From NCBI GenBank assembly GCA_013043995.1, contig JABEVL010000181.1, forward strand, positions 1-5,063: a stretch of DNA of 5,063 nt, read 5' to 3'. Source of the stretch: Spirochaetales bacterium (lineage in GTDB: Bacteria; Spirochaetota; Spirochaetia; JABEVK01). Under the pieces are notes generated by a model. It had not been told where the DNA came from. It saw only the letters and a program-made list of their open reading frames with translations, and searched no databases. Shown here in pieces: positions 1 to 4,148 of this stretch (the first letter of the stretch is position 1; every line of letters starts with the position of its first letter). The position numbers and the translations under genes were made by a program.

Positions 1-109
1 GCTTGGGGGTCCCGTGGGCGGCGATCTGAATAAAATTCGTGCCCTGTGCCCAAATCGGGCCCGTAAGCCCCAACAAAAAAACCGCCCATACTAAAACCCA
101 TTTTTTCAT
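1..109 (-). CDS. Secreted or envelope protein, N-terminal fragment (unknown function)
   Basis: This is an open frame on the minus strand starting at ATG 109-107 and still open at the window edge, giving 36 residues. It begins MKKWVLVWAVFLLGLTG and continues PIWAQGTNF. That is a classic Sec signal peptide: a short basic N-region (K2, K3), a hydrophobic core of about 12-14 residues, and a signal peptidase I site predicted after A21 (I-W-A/Q). There is no lipobox cysteine in the visible part, so a lipoprotein is unlikely. An AAGGA Shine-Dalgarno (complement of 117-121) lies 7 nt before the ATG, which strongly supports this start. The gene is divergent from the U32 gene across 229 nt. The mature part visible (about 15 residues) is too short to assign a family. 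The signal peptide and RBS are seen directly; export is inferred. Confidence 0.72.
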   Translation of the reverse strand, partial: MKKWVLVWAVFLLGLTGPIWAQGTNFIQIAAHGTPK

Positions 110-261
110 CGCTTCGTCCTTACAACAAGACTAAACGCAAAGAGGGGAAGCAACAAGCGGTGATGCAGGAAATGGACCGGGTTGCGGCTTTCAGCAGCGC
201 CTTACCTTGAGCAAAAGCAAAGGGGGTCTTTTCCTTCCCAAAAAAATCAATTTGCATTACC

Positions 262-290
262 CTGTTCCCGATCCGGCAGGGAACAGCCGG
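262..290. repeat. Inverted repeat with two overlapping hairpins in the divergent spacer
   Basis: CTGTTCCC (262-269) pairs perfectly with GGGAACAG (279-286) around a 9-nt loop. A second perfect pairing, CCGGC (273-277) with GCCGG (286-290), uses the loop of the first hairpin and the bases just after it, so the two folds compete. It lies 48 nt before the U32 start and about 150 nt from the divergent start. As DNA it could be an operator for either gene; as RNA it could be a leader hairpin for the U32 gene. No U-tract follows on the plus strand, so it is not a terminator. Function is unknown. No confident sigma-70 promoter was found for either gene in 110-338. Confidence 0.45.
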
Positions 291-338
291 TAAGGAAAAC
301 AACTTGCGGAAAGCCGTTCGCCCTCGGCAGAAAACTCC

Positions 339-1589
339 ATGTTAAAACGCGAAGCTCTTGAAATCATGGCTCCCGTAGGCTCGTACGAATCCTTGATGGC
401 CGCGATCCAGGGCGGAGCGGATTCTGTTTATTTCGGCGTGGAACAATTGAACATGCGCGCTCGATCCGCCCACAATTTTTCGACAGACGACCTCAAAAAA
501 ATCGTTTCCATCGCCCAAGAACATGGTGTTAAAACCTACCTGACATTAAACATTGTTGTGTTTGATCACGAGATGGAGTTGCTGCATCAAATCATCGACC
601 TTGCCAAAGCCGTCGGTCTGTCGGCGGTCATCGCTTCGGACCAAGCGGCCATTTTATACGCCCGAAAAGTGGGTGTTGAAGTTCATATTTCGACGCAGGT
701 CAACATCACCAATACTGAAGCCGTCCGCTTCTACGCCCAATACGCCGAGGTGATGGTGCTTGCCCGGGAGCTGAGCCTCGATCAGGTAAGTTTTATCCAC
801 GATTTTATCGAAAGGGAAAAGATCACCGGCCCCAAGGGCCAACTGGTCCAAATCGAAATGTTTTGCCACGGTGCCCTTTGTATGGCAACTTCGGGAAAAT
901 GCTACCTCAGTTTGCACCAGTATAATTATTCGGCCAATCGGGGGGCCTGCTTGCAAGGCTGCCGGCGCAAGTACCTCGTTACCGACAAGGAATCGGGGGA
1001 CGAGTTGGAAATTGACAACGAGTACCTCCTGTCGCCCAAGGATTTGAAGACCGTCCATTTCCTGAATAAAATGCTGGACTCGGGTGTCCGGGTTTTCAAA
1101 ATCGAGGGCCGAGCCCGTTCCTCGGACTACGTCAAAACTGTGGTTCAGTGTTACAACGAAGCGCTTCTTGCTGTTCTGGACGGGAGTTTTTCGCAAGAGA
1201 AAATTGCGGACTGGGACAACAGGATGAGCAAGGTTTTTAACAGGGGTTTTTGGGACGGGTACTATTTAGGCCAAAGGACAGGAGAGTGGACCTCCTCTTA
1301 TGGTTCTTCGGCCACGCACAAAAAAGTTTACGTCGGCAAGTCCACCAACTACTTTGACAAGTTAGGTGTCGCCGAATTTTTCCTCGAATCAGGGAGTCTG
1401 AAGCTCGGCGACGAGATCCTGATCACCGGCCCCACGACGGGAGCCGTTCAGCTGGTCATCGCCGAAATGCGGACGGCCTTGAACCCTGTTGAAACCGCGC
1501 TTAAAGGCGAGGCTGTTTCGATCCCCGTTGCGGACAAGATTCGCCGAAACGACAAGTTGTATAAGCTCGTTCCAACGAAAAAGGAATGA
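339..1589 (+). CDS. trhP: U32 family protein, TrhP-like tRNA U34 hydroxylation enzyme
   Basis: The product is 416 aa. The N-terminal half is a TIM-barrel-like U32 domain opening with a form of the family's LLAPAG start (E8-I-M-A-P-V-G14) and GADSVYFG (26-33). The U32 signature is at 174-191 (M-F-C-H-G-A-L-C-M-A-T-S-G-K-C), followed by R-G-A-C-L-Q-G-C (201-208). C181, C188, C204 and C208 are the likely [4Fe-4S] ligands. F-K-I-E-G-R (253-258) is the second family hallmark, and residues from about 328 form the small C-terminal beta domain. Known members (E. coli TrhP/YegQ, B. subtilis YrrO) act with prephenate in making 5-hydroxyuridine at tRNA position 34; 'peptidase U32' is a historical label. 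Length and single-domain layout favour TrhP over the larger RlhA or the ubiquinone proteins UbiU/UbiV. The ATG at 339 is preferred because the family motif starts within a few residues, although no good Shine-Dalgarno precedes it. It is monocistronic here. The family is certain; the exact subfamily is likely. Confidence 0.93.
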   Translation: MLKREALEIMAPVGSYESLMAAIQGGADSVYFGVEQLNMRARSAHNFSTDDLKKIVSIAQEHGVKTYLTLNIVVFDHEMELLHQIIDLAKAVGLSAVIASDQAAILYARKVGVEVHISTQVNITNTEAVRFYAQYAEVMVLARELSLDQVSFIHDFIEREKITGPKGQLVQIEMFCHGALCMATSGKCYLSLHQYNYSANRGACLQGCRRKYLVTDKESGDELEIDNEYLLSPKDLKTVHFLNKMLDSGVRVFKIEGRARSSDYVKTVVQCYNEALLAVLDGSFSQEKIADWDNRMSKVFNRGFWDGYYLGQRTGEWTSSYGSSATHKKVYVGKSTNYFDKLGVAEFFLESGSLKLGDEILITGPTTGAVQLVIAEMRTALNPVETALKGEAVSIPVADKIRRNDKLYKLVPTKKE

Positions 1590-1590
1590 C

Positions 1591-1649
1591 AAGAGGCGGG
1601 CAGAACCACCCCCTTCCCAACTTTGGCCAGCCAGCAAAACCCGCCTTTT
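1591..1649 (+). terminator. Possible weak terminator after the U32 gene
   Basis: AAGAGGCGGG (1591-1600) can pair with CCCGCCTTTT (1640-1649), giving 10 bp with one G-T wobble, immediately after the U32 stop codon. The loop is long (39 nt), and part of the T-run is used in the stem, leaving only CCTCT downstream. This is therefore a poor fit to a standard intrinsic terminator; it may just be an end-of-transcript stem. Confidence 0.25.
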
Positions 1650-1723
1650 CCTCTCCAGCGCAGGCTTCGCCGCCAGGATTGTTCCTGCAAATTCGCAGAT
1701 TAAGAGACTTTAGGGAGTTCCGT

Positions 1724-1750
1724 TGTCGATTTTAAGGCTGCTCGGGCGTC
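1724..1750 (+). promoter_or_regulatory. Candidate ECF42-type sigma promoter, TGTCGA-N17-CGTC
   Basis: TGTCGA lies at 1724-1729 and CGTC at 1747-1750, separated by exactly 17 nt. From established work on ECF42 sigma factors, the recalled promoter consensus upstream of DGPF genes is TGTCGA at -35 and CG[A/T]C at -10. Both boxes match here, directly upstream of a DGPF gene that is cotranscribed with an ECF42 sigma gene. Transcription would be expected to start near 1756-1760, leaving a leader of about 80 nt. The match and spacing are seen directly; recognition by the downstream sigma factor (autoregulation) is inferred. Confidence 0.65.
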
Positions 1751-1754
1751 GATC

Positions 1755-1783
1755 TTGTCAAGGAACACAGAATACTGTGAAAT
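1755..1783 (+). promoter_or_regulatory. Possible second (housekeeping) promoter containing a small palindrome
   Basis: TTGTCA (1755-1760) and TGAAAT (1778-1783) are 17 nt apart and match the sigma-70 boxes at 5/6 and 4/6 positions. The spacer contains the perfect inverted repeat CACAG-AATA-CTGTG (1766-1779), a position where a repressor could act. The site lies just downstream of the ECF-type promoter, so it could give basal expression of the DGPF-sigma operon. A chance match is possible. Confidence 0.25.
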
Positions 1784-1794
1784 CAGACCAAAGA

Positions 1795-1813
1795 GTTGAA
1801 CCCTCTGTTCAAC
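1795..1813 (+). repeat. Leader inverted repeat GTTGAAC-N5-GTTCAAC
   Basis: GTTGAAC (1795-1801) and GTTCAAC (1807-1813) form a perfect 7-bp inverted repeat with a 5-nt loop (CCTCT). It lies in the expected 5' untranslated leader, ending 12 nt before the TAAGGAGA Shine-Dalgarno (1826-1833). It could be a dyad operator for a regulator or an RNA hairpin affecting message stability or ribosome access. No poly-T follows, so it is not a terminator. Confidence 0.45.
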
Positions 1814-1838
1814 CTGCGGCAAAAATAAGGAGAATCCA

Positions 1839-2282
1839 ATGCGCTACATCATGCTCATGATGCTTCGTCCCGAAGCAGAGGCCACAGCCCCGGCCGTTCC
1901 CGACGCCCAGGCCCTGGCCACAATGGGCCGCTACAACGAAGAGCTCATCCAGGCCGGTGTCCTTTTGAGCCTGGACGGTCTGCGTCCCACCGCCGAAGGC
2001 GGGCGGTTGTACTTTCAAAAAGGTTCGGCCCCGGCCGTCTGGAAGGACGGTCCGTTTACCGAAACCAAGGAAATCGTGGGAGGCTTTTGGCTGATCCAGG
2101 TTAAATCCCACGAAGAGGCCGTTTCTTGGGCGCGCCGTGTGCCCAAAACCAGCGACCACATCGAAGCCTACGTGGAACTTCGGCGTGTTTTTGAAATGGA
2201 AGACTTTGGCCTGGACGCACAAGGCGAACTGGCCGCACAGGCCCAAAAGATCTCGCAGGGTTTAGCCAAAGAATCGTCATGA
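1839..2282 (+). CDS. DGPF/YCII-domain protein coupled to ECF42 sigma factor
   Basis: The product is 147 aa, the usual size for single-domain YCII-related (DGPF) proteins. It starts M-R-Y-I-M-L-M-M, the typical first beta strand of the fold. The diagnostic motif D70-G-P-F73 is followed by T-E-T-K-E and G-G-F-W-L-I (81-86). The C-terminal strand ends V-F-E-M-E-D-F (117-123), as in the family, and is followed by an Ala/Gln-rich tail. There is no signal peptide or membrane segment, so it should be cytoplasmic. The start is secured by TAAGGAGA (1826-1833), with AAGGAG ending 6 nt before the ATG. The stop overlaps the sigma-factor start in the sequence ATGA, so the two are translationally coupled. 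The biochemical role of DGPF proteins is not settled; they are established partners and likely regulon members of ECF42 sigma factors. Family assignment is strong and function unknown. Confidence 0.92.
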   Translation: MRYIMLMMLRPEAEATAPAVPDAQALATMGRYNEELIQAGVLLSLDGLRPTAEGGRLYFQKGSAPAVWKDGPFTETKEIVGGFWLIQVKSHEEAVSWARRVPKTSDHIEAYVELRRVFEMEDFGLDAQGELAAQAQKISQGLAKESS

Positions 2283-3556
2283 CAACCGATCCCCGGCTTG
2301 TGATCGAAGCGGTCTGGCGCCTGGAAGCCCCACGGCTGATCGCGGGTCTGACCCGCCTGGTGCGCGACCTCGACCAGGCCGAGGATCTGGCCCACGACGC
2401 CCTGGTTGCGGCGCTGGAAAAGTGGCCGGCAGGAGGTATTCCGGACAATCCGGGCGCCTAGCTCAACACCGTGGCGCGCCGCCGGGCTTTGGACGCGTTA
2501 AAAAAAGAAAAACGCGCCGGCCGCAACTACCAGCGCTGGGCCGCCGAGCTGCTCCGTGACGATCCGCCGCCGTTTCTCGAAGATTCTCCGGTGAAAGACG
2601 ATCTGTTGCGGCTGATCTTTATGACGTGCCACCCCCTGCTTTCGGCCGAGGCTCAAGTTTCGCTCACCCTGCGCCTTCTCGGCGGCCTCACCACCGCCGA
2701 GATTGCCCGGGCCCTGCTGGTTCCCGAAGCCACCGTGGCCCAGCGCATCGTTCGGGCCAAAAGGACCTTGGCGGCGGCCCAGGTGCCGTTCGAGCTTCCC
2801 GAAGCGGGGGAACTGGCCGTGCGCACGGATTCGGTGCTCCAGGTCATCTACCTGATTTTCAGCGAGGGCTACTCCGCTTCGTCAGGGGACCGAGGGATCC
2901 GCAAAGAACTTTGCGAGGAAGCGCTCCGTCTGGGCCGCGTCCTGGCCGCGCTCTCGCCCGACGAACCCGAGGTTCTGGGACTGGCCGCCTTGATGGAACT
3001 TCAGGCCTCTCGGCTGGGGGCCCGGGCCACGGCAGCGGGTGAACCCGTCCTGCTTCCCGATCAAAATCGATCCCTGTGGGACCGGGTCCTGATCCGCCGG
3101 GGGCAAGAAGCCTTGGAACGCGTGTTTCGGCTCGGCCGCCCCCTCGGCCCCTACGCCTTGCAAGCCGCCATTGCCGCGTGCCACGCCCGCGCAGCGCGCC
3201 CCCAGGACACCGACTGGCCGCGCATCGCCGCCCTCTACGACGCCCTGATCCAGGTCGTTCCCTCACCCGTCGTCGCGCTCAACCGTGCCGCGGCACTCGG
3301 CATGGCCTACGGTGCCGATGCGGGCTGGCAAGCCGTTCAGGAGCTTTCGGACGACCCCTCGCTTGGCAATTACCCCTACCTGAGCGCCCTTCGCGGCGAC
3401 CTTCTTGAAAAGCTGGAACGTTGGACCGAGGCTCAGGCCGAGTTTGAATGCGCGGCGGCCCTCACCCGCAACCTGAGGGAGCGTTCCCTGATGTTGGACC
3501 GCTCGGAACGCTGCCGCCAGAAAGCCCACGGCAACTCCCCACAACAAAACGCGTGA
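2279..3556 (+). pseudogene. ECF42-family RNA polymerase sigma factor, interrupted by an in-frame amber codon
   Basis: A single frame of 425 codons is broken only by TAG at codon 61. Codons 1-60 hold sigma region 2.1-2.2 (D-L-D-Q-A-E-D-L-A-H-D, about 30-40, then the P-D-N-P-G-A lead-in). After the stop the same frame continues L-N-T-V-A-R-R-R-A-L-D, the region 2.3-2.4 that reads the -10 box. Sigma region 4 follows at about 122-164 (L-T-T-A-E-I-A-R and the recognition helix near V-A-Q-R-I-V-R-A). The long C-terminal extension (about 185-414) has the DUF6596/TPR-like signature: V-I-Y-L-I-F-S-E-G-Y, then L-W-D, V-A-L-N-R-A-A-A and L-R-G-D-L-L. Length and domain order fit ECF42; the extension is known to matter for activity in this group. 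Homologues have Trp at the stop position. Neither half should work alone. The gene overlaps the DGPF gene by 4 nt. Annotation pipelines may instead call 2279-2461 and 2471-3556 (GTG start) separately. Confidence 0.9.
2459..2461 (+). other. Premature amber codon (TAG) at a conserved Trp of the sigma factor
   Basis: The frame reads N-P-G-A, stop, L-N-T-V-A-R across 2447-2479. From memory of ECF42 proteins, this segment normally reads N-P-(A/G)-A-W-L followed by T-(A/V)-A-R, so the stop replaces tryptophan. One G-to-A change at 2460 (TGG to TAG) explains it. No frameshift is needed and no other stop occurs before 3554. Confidence 0.9.
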
Positions 3557-3578
3557 AGAGTTCCGCCGCCACAAGAAA

Positions 3579-3613
3579 GCCTCTTTTGTTGTTGATCAAA
3601 AGAGGCATATTTT
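3579..3613 (+). terminator. Intrinsic terminator of the DGPF-sigma operon
   Basis: GCCTCTTTTG (3579-3588) and CAAAAGAGGC (3597-3606) form a perfect 10-bp stem around an 8-nt loop, followed by ATATTTT (3607-3613). It begins 22 nt after the sigma stop codon. The T-tract is short and interrupted, but the stem is uninterrupted and the position is right. On the minus strand the stem is preceded by AAAATAT and followed by TTTCTTG, so weak bidirectional use is possible. Confidence 0.75.
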
Positions 3614-3674
3614 ACTGCCGGGCTCATAAAAAACTCACAATAGTAGTTTACTTCAAGGGAAGAGAGGGGACTCC

Positions 3675-3935
3675 ATGAGAAAAATGTTTCGAAGCAATTG
3701 CCTATTTGAAGCTTTTCGTCATGCAGGGTTCGGGAAAGGAAAAATCTTCCTGGTTCTTCCCTGGGATTACCCCCGAGGGGTGCACTTCTTTTGGAAGGTC
3801 GGCCAACGCTACTTTGATTTTTGCGGCAAATCAAAAGGCAACCTGCTGGCAAGAGCCTTCTTCCATTTCCAGGGTCATATTCGTGAGCTCCCGCCCGATC
3901 ACGATTTTGTTCAAAAGGGCTTCCGGCTGCTTTAG
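3675..3935 (+). CDS. Doubtful small ORF, 86 aa, unrecognised
   Basis: This frame runs from ATG 3675 to TAG 3935. In favour: GAGGGG ends 5 nt before the ATG, and the middle of the frame uses codons similar to the neighbouring genes (many GGC, CTG, TTC, GCC). Against: the product is unusually rich in Phe, Lys and Arg, has no motif, signal peptide or membrane segment that I recognise, and contains several AGA/CGA codons rare elsewhere in the window. No promoter was found between the sigma terminator and this start. It could be a small unknown protein, a remnant, or chance. Confidence 0.2.
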   Translation: MRKMFRSNCLFEAFRHAGFGKGKIFLVLPWDYPRGVHFFWKVGQRYFDFCGKSKGNLLARAFFHFQGHIRELPPDHDFVQKGFRLL

Positions 3936-4011
3936 AAGGAGGCCGTTTTTGAACCTCAACAAACAAAAAAGTTTTCAAGAACCGTCTACCCTCCGTGTCT
4001 GTGTGACAATT

Positions 4012-4041
4012 CGGCGGTACGATGAGCGTCCCCGCCGTTTT
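4012..4041 (+). terminator. Candidate hairpin terminator before the permease gene
   Basis: CGGCGG (4012-4017) pairs with CCGCCG (4032-4037). The stem continues inside as ACG (4019-4021) / CGT (4027-4029) after a small internal loop, with ATGAG at the tip. TTTT follows directly (4038-4041). The T-run is short, and no convincing upstream transcript is identified that it would end. It could instead belong to a leader RNA or small RNA. Confidence 0.35.
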
Positions 4042-4099
4042 CGCCCAGGCCGGTCCAGCGGACCTTCCTTTGAAAAGAGCTGGGATGAAATTCGGCTTC

Positions 4100-4134
4100 A
4101 AGTTGACAACTTCTGTCTGATGATTGACTTTTAA
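4100..4134 (+). promoter_or_regulatory. TTGACA box inside a palindrome, possible permease promoter and operator
   Basis: TTGACA (4103-4108) is a perfect -35 consensus and sits within AAGTTG-A-CAACTT (4100-4112), a perfect 6-bp inverted repeat with one central base, the arrangement of a repressor site over a promoter. The -10 is poor: at a 17-nt spacing it reads GACTTT, and the better TTTTAA (4129-4134) would need a 20-nt spacer. It ends about 15 nt before the permease start, so the leader would be very short. Plausible but not secure. Confidence 0.3.
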
Positions 4135-4148
4135 GCTCAGCGGTGGCC

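Larger units (their letters stand above)
3557..4148. other. 592-nt stretch without a convincing gene
   Basis: Beyond the sigma terminator, I recognise no protein family in any frame on either strand. Visible structure includes: an imperfect inverted repeat GTTTTTGAA (3945-3953) / TTCAAGAAC (3974-3982), 9 bp with one wobble; a GC-rich hairpin at 4012-4037; a neighbouring hairpin GGTCC-AGC-GGACC (4052-4064) that can be lengthened by AGG/CCT (4047-4049 / 4067-4069) across a 2x2 internal loop; and the palindrome over TTGACA at 4100-4112. It is visibly more AT-rich than the sigma gene. It could hold a small protein, a small RNA or a degraded gene; nothing decides between these. Confidence 0.5.

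Noticed and set aside
262..290. H-type pseudoknot (preQ1-like riboswitch) before the U32 gene
   Set aside because: CCGG at 273-276 could pair with 287-290, but no linker would remain to cross the 8-bp stem, and the conserved preQ1 bases are absent.
654..1196. Minus-strand open frame of 180 codons inside the U32 gene
   Set aside because: It lies opposite the strongly conserved U32 signature, so it is a shadow of that gene.
1809..2246. Minus-strand open frame of 145 codons opposite the DGPF gene
   Set aside because: It is a mirror of the DGPF coding sequence in a GC-biased region, with no domain or start signal of its own.
2459..2461. TAG as a recoded sense codon (pyrrolysine or a variant code)
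   Set aside because: The family residue is tryptophan, which pyrrolysine would not replace sensibly, and nothing else in the window supports TAG recoding. A single G-to-A change or a sequencing error is simpler.
2471..3556. A separate 361-residue sigma protein starting at GTG 2471
   Set aside because: The GTG is simply a Val codon of region 2.3 in the same frame as the upstream part. The nearest GGAGG is about 35 nt away, and the product would lack sigma region 2.1-2.2. It is better read as the downstream half of one interrupted gene.
3433..4101. Minus-strand open frame of 222 codons over the end of the sigma gene and the spacer
   Set aside because: It overlaps the conserved 3' end of the sigma gene, its product has random-looking composition with many Arg, Ser and Pro, no motif, and no Shine-Dalgarno that I can see.
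3706..4134. Plus-strand open frame of 142 codons in the spacer
   Set aside because: It runs through the 4012-4041 hairpin, has no recognisable motif, and its composition looks like an out-of-frame reading; it also overlaps the other candidate ORF.
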